This document shows positions 35,915-44,245 of a stretch of DNA of 64,000 nt, piece after piece. The stretch covers positions 1 through 64,000 of the forward strand of contig NZ_JAAOEO010000006.1 in assembly GCF_011393025.1 (NCBI RefSeq), in the 5' to 3' direction. Every line of letters starts with the position of its first letter. Position 1 is the first letter of the stretch. The notes beneath the pieces were generated by a model. The model searched no databases. It was not told the origin of the DNA and saw nothing but the letters and a program-made list of their open reading frames with translations. The DNA comes from Neobacillus terrae (GTDB lineage Bacteria > Bacillota > Bacilli > Bacillales > Cytobacillaceae). A program made the position numbers and the translations under genes.

Positions 35915-36303
35915 TCTTATAAGAAATTCTTAATGTCCTGTACTCAACAATCTTTGGGTTCGATTACTTCTAATTACCTCTCGGTTTGGAAAGTAAAGGT
36001 GATTGGATACCTCCTTGCGGAGTAACTTTTGTAGGAATACCTTCTCCTTCAAATTCTGCTTTTAAAAGCATAGATATAATAGAGATAAGTGATTTAAGAG
36101 TTCTTTTTTGCAAACAAATATAGTTGAACTAATGAGTATTCATCTTAAATGTCTGACTCCTGAATAATCGTCCTCAGAAAATTTTCCTTCGTTTTAGGGA
36201 ACTCGTCCAACACCTTTTTGTTACTTGAGAATAATGTATAAGTGAGAGGTGAAACAACCTTTCAGCCGCCAATGCGCCATACCATATTTTCTCCTCACCA
36301 GAA
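35915..36303. other. intergenic stretch with a start-less open frame
   Basis: On the minus strand about 36 codons without a start read TYTLFSSNKKVLDEFPKTKE and then NFLRTIIQESDI before a stop near 36148. It could be the tail of a lost gene. Otherwise nothing is recognised. Confidence 0.35.
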
Positions 36304-36340
36304 AGAGAAGCGAAGGTACCCTCCACGCTTCTCTTTTTTG
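36304..36340 (+). terminator. strong terminator without an intact gene
   Basis: AGAGAAGCG and CGCTTCTCT pair around AAGGTACCCTCCA, followed by TTTTTT. No plus-strand gene ends before it. Confidence 0.75.
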
Positions 36341-36470
36341 CTATTGAGATTTAGACTTTTATGGAATTTTTTTAAAGCAGGATGTTTGTCCAAACTATTT
36401 TTCTAAAACTTCATATGATTGTAATGAGAATGTTAAATGGCTTCTCACACAGAAAAAGGTGGTGATAATT

Positions 36471-36596
36471 ATGGGTTACGGATCTTACGGCGGTGGATAT
36501 GGCTACGGTGGTGGCATGGGTACAAACTTTGCTTTAATCGTAGTGCTGTTTATTCTATTAATCATTGTTGGTGCAGTTATGTGGTCAGGGTACTAA
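36471..36596 (+). CDS. YjcZ-family sporulation-associated peptide
   Basis: The 41-residue product follows AAAGGTGGTG. Head [16 protein letters not shown], helix [19 protein letters not shown], tail SGY. It closely matches 24958-25089. First of a tandem pair. Confidence 0.87.
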   Translation: MGYGSYGGGYGYGGGMGTNFALIVVLFILLIIVGAVMWSGY

Positions 36597-36630
36597 GGGC
36601 ATCGCCTATTTGATAGTGGAGGTGTTGAAT

Positions 36631-36732
36631 ATGTCTGACGGACACAAAGGAATGGGAACAGCTTTTGCTTTAATCGTGGTATTGTTCATCTTGTTGGTTA
36701 TCGTCGGTACTGCTTTTACAGGCGGATACTAA
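36631..36732 (+). CDS. YjcZ-family sporulation-associated peptide
   Basis: The 33-residue product from ATG 36631 (GGAGGTG upstream) has a short polar head (SDGHKGMGT) and the helix [18 protein letters not shown], ending GGY. Second of the tandem pair, like 24822-24917. Confidence 0.87.
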   Translation: MSDGHKGMGTAFALIVVLFILLVIVGTAFTGGY

Positions 36733-36823
36733 ATAAGGACAGGCAAACTGCTTTATACGTTTAGGACAGGTTGAAATAATCTGTCCTTTTCATAAATTAC
36801 GCTAATATGAAAGGGGGATTAAA

Positions 36824-37015
36824 ATGCCAAATTTAATGAGACATATAGGACAACCAGTAGAAATTAGAACAAGAGACGGCCGAGTTCATAGGGGTATAAT
36901 GGACGGAGTTGACCCCCCAAGAGGAGTATTTATACGAGATGGATTCGGAAGAAGAAGATTTTTTGCATTTGTTTTTGTCTTTGCTTTCTTTAGTAGAGGA
37001 CGTCGTATTTTCTAA
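36824..37015 (+). CDS. small Sm-like (LSm-fold) basic protein
   Basis: The 63-residue product follows AAAGGGGGA. LMRHIGQPVEIRTRDGRVHR and GIMDGVDPPRGVFIRDGFGR have the strand pattern of small Sm/LSm-like proteins common in Bacillus spore-former genomes. The tail is hydrophobic then basic (FFAFVFVFAFFSRGRRIF). Function unknown; the nearby YjcZ genes hint at a sporulation setting. Confidence 0.65.
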   Translation: MPNLMRHIGQPVEIRTRDGRVHRGIMDGVDPPRGVFIRDGFGRRRFFAFVFVFAFFSRGRRIF

Positions 37016-37093
37016 GATATATAACATAAGTTTTTATGAATTACCTCTCTCAAGGGCTTAAGGTTAAGCTGCGGATTTTCAGAACTGCGCTAA

Positions 37094-37129
37094 CGGATGC
37101 GTTAATCCTTCATGATTAACGCATTTTTT
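37094..37129. terminator. GCGTTAATCC hairpin, probable terminator
   Basis: TGCGTTAATC and GATTAACGCA pair around CTTCAT, followed by TTTTTTG. It is nearly the same hairpin as at 11704-11735. Confidence 0.7.
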
Positions 37130-37159
37130 GTCTGAGAAAAATCCTGCAGTGAAACTAAT

Positions 37160-37191
37160 CTTATTCAACTAAACTGCCCGTTAGCACAAAT
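37160..37191 (+). repeat. dispersed palindrome copy
   Basis: CTTATTCAACTAAA-CTGCCC-GTTAGCACAAATC. Confidence 0.75.
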
Positions 37192-37216
37192 CAAAAGGAG
37201 TTGAGGCTGCAACCCC

Positions 37217-37266
37217 TTCTTAAACTAACCTTCCCAAATAGCATAGGAAAATGCTGCCCCAATAAG
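37217..37266 (+). repeat. two adjacent degenerate palindromes
   Basis: CTTCTTAAACTAAC-CTTCCC-AAATAGCATAGG is followed at once by ATGCTGCCCCAATAAG, a loop and outer right arm lacking the inner arm. Confidence 0.5.
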
Positions 37267-37394
37267 CTCATTAAAAATGAAATTAGGAAATGTAGCCGTC
37301 CTGATCATTGATTTTAAGATTCCACGCTTGTCCATTTCAAACAATTTATGTTTCTCATATATTGCTAATAACTCAACATAAGGAGGTGGTTCTT

Positions 37395-37687
37395 ATGGAT
37401 GAAAAAGTCAGAGAAATGCTAAGGGGAATCCAAGAAGTTCTTCAAGAGCAACTTCTAACTCAGTTACAGACTCAACGTGTAGTACAAGCTCAAAATCAGC
37501 GACAGGTGGAACTTCAAGCTCAACTCCAAGCTCAACTGCAAGCACAGCTTCACGGCAAAATCAAGCGCAGGCACAAAATGACACTGACACTGTTACTTTA
37601 AGAAATATTGGAAATCCAATTGTTGTTGTGAATTGCAACTGTGATAATCATCATAAAGACGGCAAAAAACACAAAAGAGAATATTAA
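37395..37687 (+). pseudogene. Gln-rich protein with a frameshift
   Basis: ATG 37395 follows AAGGAGGTGG. The frame reads MDEKVREMLRGIQEVLQEQ and then a Gln/Ala/Leu repeat (VELQAQLQAQLQAQL). It then drifts into a short basic tail ending at 37601. In the +2 frame the sensible continuation follows: QNQAQAQNDTDTVTLRNIGN, PIVVVNCNCDNHHKDGKKHK, stop at 37687. One indel near 37540-37560, inside the repeat tract, explains it. It could be a dead gene, slippage-prone expression or a read error. A terminator follows the second stop. Confidence 0.65.
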
Positions 37688-37717
37688 ACTTTTAACAGTT
37701 GTCAAACATTAACCCCT

Positions 37718-37749
37718 GAAAGGAAGCTCCACCATCGGGTGCTTCCTTA
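37718..37749 (+). terminator. terminator of the Gln-rich gene
   Basis: AAGGAAGC and GCTTCCTT pair around TCCACCATCGGGT. Confidence 0.65.
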
Positions 37750-37790
37750 CTCTGTTATTCAGGAGGTGGCTACTTTGATTTTAAAAGGTA

Positions 37791-37827
37791 TTATTATTGA
37801 ACTAACCTGCCCTTTAGTGCAATAAAG
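37791..37827 (+). repeat. dispersed palindrome copy, last in the window
   Basis: TTATTATTGAACTAAC-CTGCCC-TTTAGTGCAATAAAG, just past the stop of the minus-strand pseudogene. Confidence 0.75.
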
Positions 37828-37831
37828 AGGT

Positions 37832-38216
37832 TTATCTCTTGTCGATTTCATTTAGCTCAATATCTTTTTTAGGGACATTCTTAAACCTAATTATCTTCTC
37901 GTATGAAACATTATTTTCGTTTGTTACTATGTCCATAACCGCATTAACAACATAATTTCCATTCTGCTTATTCAGTGTTAAATCTGTTTTCATATATTCA
38001 TTAATTTTATGGTCAGCTTTATATAATACATAAGTATATTTTTCATCATAATAAATATTGAATTTTTCACCTTCAGGATTCTCTTGTAATATTTTTTGCG
38101 TCGTAGCGGAAGTTGTGTCTTACTCAGATTTATATATTCATCACTATCGTCCTTCGCTTTATAAAGTGCACTTGATACTATTAAAATCAAAATCATAGGT
38201 AAGACCACAAGTGGAT
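37832..38216 (-). pseudogene. small exported protein, broken by IS and frameshift
   Basis: The N-terminal helix (VVLPMILILIVSSALYKAKD) is preceded directly by the end of an IS3-type element. A frameshift near 38108 divides it from the C-terminal part (QKILQENPEGEKFNIYYDEK, YVLYKADHKINEYMKTDLTL, IIRFKNVPKKDIELNEIDKR). This looks like a small membrane-anchored protein of Bacilli; no domain named. Confidence 0.65.
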
Positions 38217-38520
38217 TGTCAACACTAAACTAGACAGTTTTTTTAAGGTGTTCAAGTTTGTATTCAATGGGACTTAAATACCCTAACGTTCCGTGAATAC
38301 GAATGTGATTAAACCAATGGACATAGTCTTGTAATTCTCTCGTTAATTCCTCTAAACTAGTAAAATGCTGTCCTCTTACAAACTCTGTTTTAACAATCTT
38401 GAACGTTGCCTCTGCTACTGCATTATCATAGGGGCAGCCTTTCATGCTGAGCGATCGCTTGATATCAAACGTCTTCAGTACTTTGTCAATCAGCTGGTTC
38501 TGTTTGTATCATCTCGCAAA
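38217..38520 (-). mobile_element. IS3-family remnant, 3' end of transposase OrfB
   Basis: The frame from about 38511 to 38230 encodes KTFDIKRSLSMKGCPYDNAV, FVRGQHFTSLEELTRELQDY and VHWFNHIRIHGTLGYLSPIE, the C-terminal DDE region (final Glu) of IS3 OrfB. The terminal repeat TGTCAACACTAAACTAGACA marks one end at about 38217. The rest of the element, including orfA and the first catalytic Asp residues, is gone. Confidence 0.85.
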
Positions 38521-38560
38521 CTATGCTACAGAAACCGAGCTAGAGAAGTAACGGAGAGCA

Positions 38561-38602
38561 ATAAAAATTAGGGGAGTGAGGACCTTCCCCTAATTTTTAT
38601 GT
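38561..38602. terminator. strong bidirectional terminator
   Basis: AAAAATTAGGGGA and TCCCCTAATTTTT form a 13-bp stem around GTGAGGACCT. Confidence 0.8.
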
Positions 38603-38672
38603 GAATCGCTAGATTAACGATAGAGCGGGCACTTCTGGAATACCTGCCAGTTCTTATTGAAAAGCCTAAAAA

Positions 38673-39284
38673 TTATTGATTTCCTTTCTTAACCCATTCT
38701 GCCACGGTAACTGTACGTTTCGCCTGATGTTTTACCGCACCTTCTACATCGCCTATCATTTTTCCATCTTCACCAACTGTGACACTTGTTCCATATGGGT
38801 TTCCACCTGCTCCAAATAAAATAGGATCAGTGTAACCCGGAGGTACAATTATGGCACCCCAGTGCATCATTGAAGTATATAATGAAAGAATGGTTGCTTC
38901 TTGTCCGCCATGTGGATTCTGAGCAGAAGTCATAGCGCTAACTACTTTGTTTACTGTTTTACCAGTAGCCCATAAACCACCTTGAGTATCAAGAAATTGC
39001 TTCATTTGGGAAGGCATGTTTCCGAACCTGGTAGGAACGCTAAAAATAATTGCATCTGCCCATTCAAGATCATTTGAAGTTACAACTGGGATATCTTTAG
39101 TTGCTTCTGTTGTGCGTTTCCATACTTCATTCCCCTCAACCACTGATTGAGGAGCCAATTCTTGGACTTTAAATATTTTTACATCGGCACCAGCTTGTTT
39201 TGCACCTTCTTCAGCCCACTTTGAAAGTTGGAAGTTTGTTCCGCCCATACTGTAGAAAATTACTGCTAATTTTACATTTGTCAT
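38673..39284 (-). CDS. wrbA: NAD(P)H:quinone oxidoreductase, WrbA type
   Basis: The start is ATG 39284 after AAGGAGGATG; an in-frame start at 39338 is less likely. The 203-residue flavodoxin-fold enzyme has the FMN phosphate loop FYSMGGTNFQLSKW, SVPTRFGNMPSQMKQFLD and MTSAQNPHGGQEATILSLYT, all typical of type IV WrbA quinone reductases. It makes two-electron reductions that avoid semiquinones. Monocistronic. Confidence 0.9.
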   Translation of the reverse strand: MTNVKLAVIFYSMGGTNFQLSKWAEEGAKQAGADVKIFKVQELAPQSVVEGNEVWKRTTEATKDIPVVTSNDLEWADAIIFSVPTRFGNMPSQMKQFLDTQGGLWATGKTVNKVVSAMTSAQNPHGGQEATILSLYTSMMHWGAIIVPPGYTDPILFGAGGNPYGTSVTVGEDGKMIGDVEGAVKHQAKRTVTVAEWVKKGNQ

Positions 39285-39540
39285 TTTATCATCCTCCTTG
39301 TTTGGTTTTTTCCCAAATAGTTTCGCCAAAAAACCCACAGTAAATGCACCACCTATTATAATAGCTTGTTTTATTCCTATTATTCGCCTTTTCTTCTAAA
39401 ACAATGCATTACCCGCCTGTAGTTGCCACTGCCCTATTATGGTAACTGGCTGTTCAGCATTAGACCCCTTAGCATCCATAAAGCCAATTCCGCACCAAAA
39501 GGAAGTTGCTAATGTTATACACCTTTTTTCACTCTAGAAT

Positions 39541-40036
39541 CTAAACATTTTCGACAACAAATATAAGGTTTTCCTGAAAATCAAGTATGGTTCTGGTAAG
39601 TTTCTTTTGTTTTTCCAACTCCTTTTCAAGCTGTACCTCGTAAACAGGCTTTTGGATAGCCTGATGAAATTTATTCAAATCGATTGGCTTAAGGATGAAA
39701 TGGTTTACGTTGTTTTCTATGGACTGAATAAAAAACTCATTATCATCATGTGCAATCGTAACAATAATTTGAACCTTATCACTGTGTTCCCGGATTTTCT
39801 CGATCATATTCAGCCCGCTAAGCTGGTTCATCTTAATATCTGTTATGATCAAATCAGGTAACAGACGGTGATAAAGTTCATATCCTTCTTCAACCATCAA
39901 GTGCAACATGAATATCAGAAAAGCGGCGGTTAAGAACACGAAGAAGTTTTTCCCTTGACTCGGCTTCATCTTCAACATAAAGGACTCTGACATTATGATA
40001 GTTGTATTTCGCTAATTGCCCATGGGGTTTTGGCAT
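39541..40036 (-). pseudogene. response-regulator (hybrid kinase) remnant
   Basis: The start ATG 40036 gives YHNVRVLYVEDEAESREKLL (acidic pair) and VALDG, then TGA. Removing one T near 39900 restores EEGYELYHRLLPDLIITDIK (phospho-Asp) and HFILKPIDLNKF (Lys), a full receiver domain. It stops in what should be the start of a PAS domain (RTILDFQENLIFVVENV). Receiver-PAS-kinase proteins continue for several hundred residues, so this copy is both frameshifted and truncated. Confidence 0.75.
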
Positions 40037-40070
40037 GGGCCCGCCCCTTTCAAAAATGATCTGGTATGTA

Positions 40071-40103
40071 AAAACCGGCCAATAAGGACATTGGCCGGTT
40101 TCA
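40071..40103. terminator. perfect hairpin upstream of receiver remnant
   Basis: AAACCGGCCAAT and ATTGGCCGGTTT are perfect 12-bp arms around AAGGAC. It lies between the GH18 gene promoter side and the remnant; its transcript is unclear. Confidence 0.6.
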
Positions 40104-40235
40104 CTTGTTGTCTTATTAATTAAATTATATTGACATATAGCTGCTTCTACAATAAATTGCTTTAATAGTTTGAAAACTATCCGCATTTTTGTAATAAATT
40201 TATTTTAATATAGCTTATGTTAATATATAAAAGAG

Positions 40236-41972
40236 CTATTTTTTACTTACTTCCTTTTCTAAGTTTAACTGCAACGCTGTCCATGCTGACTGATCTGCAA
40301 AGTAACGTGACCAGCTGCCTAGACCCGCAAGTTTATATTTACTCACTAAATGAGCACGCTTTTTAAGGGATTGTTCGTCTTCTATCCACACTCTATAGGT
40401 GGCTTTTTCATTAGAATCGAGGTACTCTGCATAGTTTTGGCCGCTGGCACTATCGTATTTAGGAACTAGCTTCTTTTCTTTTATCCAAGCCTTTACTTTA
40501 TCCATGGATAATGCCTGTACCGAAAGCTCAGTGCTTCCGTCTTCCAATACTGCTTCTTTCCAAAGTCTTGTATAAAGCGGAACACCGAGTATTAATTTTT
40601 CTCCCGGTACTTCTTTTAAAAGATTTTGAAGATTGTCTTCAACCCAAGGAAAGCTAGCGACACTGCCTGCACCGGTTGATTTTCCTGTATGCTCATCATA
40701 TGCCATGACAATCAGGTAATCAGCAACCTTTGAAAGTTTGTCTCTTTCATAAAATGAGGACCAGTTACTGTACCCTGCAGCAAATGTAATATCCATGGAA
40801 ACGGTTTTGCCCTCTGCATGAAGATAAGGTACAGCTTCTCTCATAAATTGTGTGACGAGCGGACCGTCCTTAGGATCGACATTTTCAATATCAAAATTAA
40901 CGCCGTCCAGCTGGTACTTTTGCGTAAAAGCTACAAGTTGCTGAATTATTTTATCTCTTATACTAAAATCTTTAAACGCTTGATGTGTCAGCTCGGGATT
41001 AAATCCATTTGAAAATAACCCCCAGATTTTATACCCCTTTGCTTTTGCTTGCTGGCTATACGGAAGAGAAGCAAGGTTTTTAATGGTTCCATCGGCTTCT
41101 GTAAGGGAAAACCAGGTTGGTGAGATGACATTAACCCCAGGCATCGGAGAAATTTTTGAAAAGTCAGGTGTTTTACTGTAAACAGCCTCCCAGGTTAATT
41201 GTATTGGACTTTTTAATAGAGGAAGAGGCTTATTTTCCACCTGATGGCTTATGACGATCTCTGCTTTTTCACCTCTTTGGACGTAATCCTTATTTATATA
41301 TCCTGCAGCACCATCTTCTTTTCTGACAAAATAATAATCATTTATTTCCTTTTCAATTCGGACATGTTCCCCAAGAACAGTTTCAGCAGTATAAGGAAAA
41401 TCCAAACCGGGACCAGTTCTAAGCCTTAACTTTGCCTTTTTTATTTTATTATTTTCAATATTGCCTTTAAAGTAGATATCCCCATCCTTCTCAATAAGGA
41501 TCGCACCACTTTTAGGAAGCTGTCGATATTGGATTGCATAATAGCCTGCTAATGGAGCAGCAGCTAAATATAACTTCCCATCTTTTGATAAAACAGTTGG
41601 ATAGGACGATTTCGCGGGCTTCCTATTATTAAAATAAGTAAGTGAATTTTCAGGCATTTGCAGGACTTTATCTTTAGTCGTTAAAATGACAGATTTGGAT
41701 TTTTCATCATAAACCAAATTAGGATCCAGGTATTTTTTAAAAAAATCGAAAGGAAGATAAAGTTCCTTTGATGAAAATAGCGCATTTCCTTTTGTGCTTC
41801 CGTGATAAATGATTGGATTGCTGCCCTGAAAATAGGATTTCCTTTCGTTTGAGGCAAAAGGGTACGAAATAAGAAGAATAATAGATGAGGTTAGAAATAA
41901 AATTACTAATGTCCAGCCTATTATCCATTTAAATGCAGGTGTTTTCTGTTTGTGATATTCTATTCGAGCCAT
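40236..41972 (-). CDS. membrane-anchored GH18 glycosidase with SH3 domain
   Basis: The 578-residue protein has an N-terminal anchor (IIGWTLVILFLTSSIILLIS). A copper-amine-oxidase-like N-terminal domain follows (about 60-160), then a bacterial SH3 (LRLRTGPGLDFPYTAETVLG, about 185-235) and a GH18 barrel (about 270-570). The catalytic stretch QLDGVNFDIENVDP keeps the Glu and the Asp before it; the second Asp is Asn, as in spore-cortex SleL-type members. VADYLIVMAYDEH and LGVPLYTRLW are conserved family loops. It likely cuts N-acetylglucosamine bonds in peptidoglycan, possibly in sporulation. Confidence 0.88.
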   Translation of the reverse strand: MARIEYHKQKTPAFKWIIGWTLVILFLTSSIILLISYPFASNERKSYFQGSNPIIYHGSTKGNALFSSKELYLPFDFFKKYLDPNLVYDEKSKSVILTTKDKVLQMPENSLTYFNNRKPAKSSYPTVLSKDGKLYLAAAPLAGYYAIQYRQLPKSGAILIEKDGDIYFKGNIENNKIKKAKLRLRTGPGLDFPYTAETVLGEHVRIEKEINDYYFVRKEDGAAGYINKDYVQRGEKAEIVISHQVENKPLPLLKSPIQLTWEAVYSKTPDFSKISPMPGVNVISPTWFSLTEADGTIKNLASLPYSQQAKAKGYKIWGLFSNGFNPELTHQAFKDFSIRDKIIQQLVAFTQKYQLDGVNFDIENVDPKDGPLVTQFMREAVPYLHAEGKTVSMDITFAAGYSNWSSFYERDKLSKVADYLIVMAYDEHTGKSTGAGSVASFPWVEDNLQNLLKEVPGEKLILGVPLYTRLWKEAVLEDGSTELSVQALSMDKVKAWIKEKKLVPKYDSASGQNYAEYLDSNEKATYRVWIEDEQSLKKRAHLVSKYKLAGLGSWSRYFADQSAWTALQLNLEKEVSKK

Positions 41973-42045
41973 TCAATTTCCCCCTTCATTCTACTGTATA
42001 AAAAACCCATGGAAATGAAAAGGCGTTTTGGAATTAAAAAGAAAA

Positions 42046-42070
42046 AAAGAATCTCAAAATTAGAGATTCC
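42046..42070 (-). terminator. terminator of chrA
   Basis: GAATCTCTA-ATTT-TGAGATTC followed by TTTTTTTC on the minus strand. Confidence 0.8.
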
Positions 42071-42072
42071 TG

Positions 42073-43263
42073 TTATAAAAATAGATATCCAGCTGCTGCC
42101 CCTAGCAGTACAATCATCCATGGAGAAGCTTTCCAGAATGAAGAAGTGCCAAATAAAATACAACCGATTGCAAATTCTTTCCCTGATTGAATAGCACTTG
42201 TAAAAATAGGATTATATAAAGCTGCCAGCAGTAACCCAACCACCGCTGCATTCACACCTGCAAGCATACCTGATACTGCTGATTTTTTTCTTAACTTCTC
42301 CCAAAAAGGAAGGGTACCGGCAATTAACAGAAATGCAGGCAAAAAAATGGCTATAGTAGCCATAAGAGCAGCCTTCCATCCACCAATCACTGCTCCGAGA
42401 TAAGATGAAAAGGTAAACAAAGGTCCAGGTACAGCTTGAGCAGCGGCATAGCCTGCTAAAAATGATTCCTTGCTTAGCCATTCTTGAGGCACAAACTCTT
42501 TTTCAAGTAATGGCAGCACAACATGGCCTCCTCCAAATACAAGAGAACCACTTCTAAAGAATTTATCAAATAATTGAAGACTAACTGAACCATTGTAATA
42601 GCTTAAAAGGGGCAGTAATACCAATAATAAAAAGAAAAGAAAAAGAGCAATTGTTGATGTTTTTCTGTCTATATCAATCGAAAAAGCAGTGACCATATTG
42701 TCAGTTTTCTTTTTTAAAAACCACCAGCCAAATACAGAAGCTATTAAAATCACAAAAATTTGTACAGCGCCTTGATTCCAAATGAGAACAGTGGCAGCAG
42801 AAAGCAGCGCTATAGTTGCTGTTATCCTCTGGCTTGCCAGCTTTTTTCCCATATCAAGTACTGCCTGAAGGACTATCACTACCACAACAATTTTTAATCC
42901 GTGAAGCCATCCCTGACTGCTAATATTTGTCCCCTTAAGAAATATAGCAAATAAAACAAGTAAAATAGAAGAAGGAAGGGTAAATCCCATAAAGGAAACC
43001 AAACCGCCTATTATACCTGCCCTCATCATTCCAATCCCCATTCCAACATGGCTGCTGGCCGGTCCAGGAAGGAATTGACACAATGCAACTAAATCTGCGA
43101 AAGCTTTTTCATCAAGCCATCTTTTCTTTTTAACATATTCATTATGAAAGTACCCAATATGGGCTGTTGGTCCGCCAAATGATAACAGCCCTAGCTTTAA
43201 GGAAACAAGAAAAAGCTCCCTTAATCTATGTATTTTTGATTTTTCGGCAGAATTGCCAGACAC
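42073..43263 (-). CDS. chrA: chromate transporter ChrA
   Basis: The 396-residue product is a full-length two-domain CHR protein. Each half has the CHR signature: KLGLLSFGGPTAHIGYFHNE with QFLPGPASSHVGMGIGMM in the first, and RSGSLVFGGGHVVLPLLEKE with QAVPGPLFTFSSYLGAVIGG in the second. There are ten or more helices. It exports chromate or a related oxyanion, usually driven by the proton gradient. Whether it gives chromate resistance cannot be told. Confidence 0.9.
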   Translation of the reverse strand: MSGNSAEKSKIHRLRELFLVSLKLGLLSFGGPTAHIGYFHNEYVKKKRWLDEKAFADLVALCQFLPGPASSHVGMGIGMMRAGIIGGLVSFMGFTLPSSILLVLFAIFLKGTNISSQGWLHGLKIVVVVIVLQAVLDMGKKLASQRITATIALLSAATVLIWNQGAVQIFVILIASVFGWWFLKKKTDNMVTAFSIDIDRKTSTIALFLFFLLLVLLPLLSYYNGSVSLQLFDKFFRSGSLVFGGGHVVLPLLEKEFVPQEWLSKESFLAGYAAAQAVPGPLFTFSSYLGAVIGGWKAALMATIAIFLPAFLLIAGTLPFWEKLRKKSAVSGMLAGVNAAVVGLLLAALYNPIFTSAIQSGKEFAIGCILFGTSSFWKASPWMIVLLGAAAGYLFL

Positions 43264-43350
43264 GAGCGAAAGCCTCCCTTTAAAGTTTAATTAATTTCAT
43301 ATAAATTATAATTCTTTATAAAAAAAGAAGGTAATAATTTATAAATAAAA

Positions 43351-43691
43351 GGCTCTTTTGGTAAACTTTGTTGTTTTTAAAAGCAAACATAGACTCGCTT
43401 TCCGCGGGCAATCAGGCTTCTGCCTGTAAATAAATTCGTGATAAACATCTGTGTGCCACTACTTGCAGATTTTCGACGAGCTAAAGGTCAGCTTCTTCGA
43501 ATATTCTATGGCCGCCTCCTCGGTCACTTGTGACCTGCGGGGTCTCGCCTGGCTTGCTTTTTCCGCAGGACGTTGAGATTGCTTCGGTGAATCATCACCG
43601 CACGAAGAAAATGTGAATGCATTTTCGAGGAGTCTCGTCTATTTTTGCTCACAGTATCTTCAAATTGCAACAATCTTTTAGAAAAGAGCTA
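43351..43691. repeat. non-coding repeat family A, copy 1 (MITE-like)
   Basis: About 341 bp. It starts AGGCTCTTTTGGTAAACTTT and ends ACAATCTTTTAGAAAAGAGC; the ends are inverted repeats that continue inward (ATAGACTCGC and GTCTCGTCTAT). AAATAAA flanks both sides and may be a target duplication. The interior near 43530-43660 is nearly identical to copy 2 at 55463-55833. No transposase is inside. It lies between chrA and the DUF3243 gene. Confidence 0.8.
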
Positions 43692-43693
43692 AA

Positions 43694-43725
43694 TAAAAAA
43701 AGGTCCCCGAAGGAACCATTTTTAT
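43694..43725 (-). terminator. terminator of DUF3243 gene
   Basis: GGTTCC-TTCG-GGGACC followed by TTTTTTTATTTAG on the minus strand. Confidence 0.85.
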
Positions 43726-43779
43726 TTTTACATGTTTATTAATCTGGCTATCGTTTCATAAAATTAAAAAAAATTTATC

Positions 43780-44073
43780 TTATTGGACAAATTTGACTAG
43801 CATGTGAGCCAGGTTATGTTTCTCTTCTTCAGTTCCAACCTTCCAAAGTTCCTGTAGTAATCGTTCTTCACTATTCTTTGGAGATTGATTTTCAGCAAGG
43901 AAACCAGCTACCTTTTCGGCAGCCTTTGCAAGTTGCTCCTCACCCATTCCTAATTTTTCTCCCATTTCTACCTTTCCTTGCAAAAAGCTTTTAAACTCAT
44001 TAAAGTTAGACATAACCTCTTCATTTTTATTCACTTCGTTTTGTAACTTGCCTTCATTTAATTGCTTGTCCAT
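43780..44073 (-). CDS. DUF3243 family protein (YmfJ-like)
   Basis: ATG 44073 follows AAAGGAGTG. The 97-residue helical protein has NFNEFKSFLQGKVEMGEKLG, AAEKVAGFLAENQSPKNSEE and LLQELWKVGTEEEKHNLAHM, the DUF3243 pattern shared with YmfJ. Function unknown; common in Bacillaceae. Confidence 0.85.
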   Translation of the reverse strand: MDKQLNEGKLQNEVNKNEEVMSNFNEFKSFLQGKVEMGEKLGMGEEQLAKAAEKVAGFLAENQSPKNSEERLLQELWKVGTEEEKHNLAHMLVKFVQ

Positions 44074-44245
44074 CTTTATCACTCCTTTAATATTTTAGGT
44101 TCCCTCTACGATTCCCCGTGACAGGATTAATAAACTCTTCTCAGCACATCGAATATGCTGTGTGATTTTAAAAGGCGGGATGGCGTTTTTATAAAAAAAT
44201 GGTACAATAAAAGCACTGGATCTAATTAAGAAGGGGAAATTTTTA

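Noticed and set aside
899..37827. CRISPR array
   Set aside because: The palindromes are irregularly spaced, vary in sequence and have no cas genes near them.
39898..39905. TGA in the receiver-domain gene as selenocysteine
   Set aside because: The sense frame resumes only after removing one base, so this is a frameshift, and receiver domains have no redox residue there.
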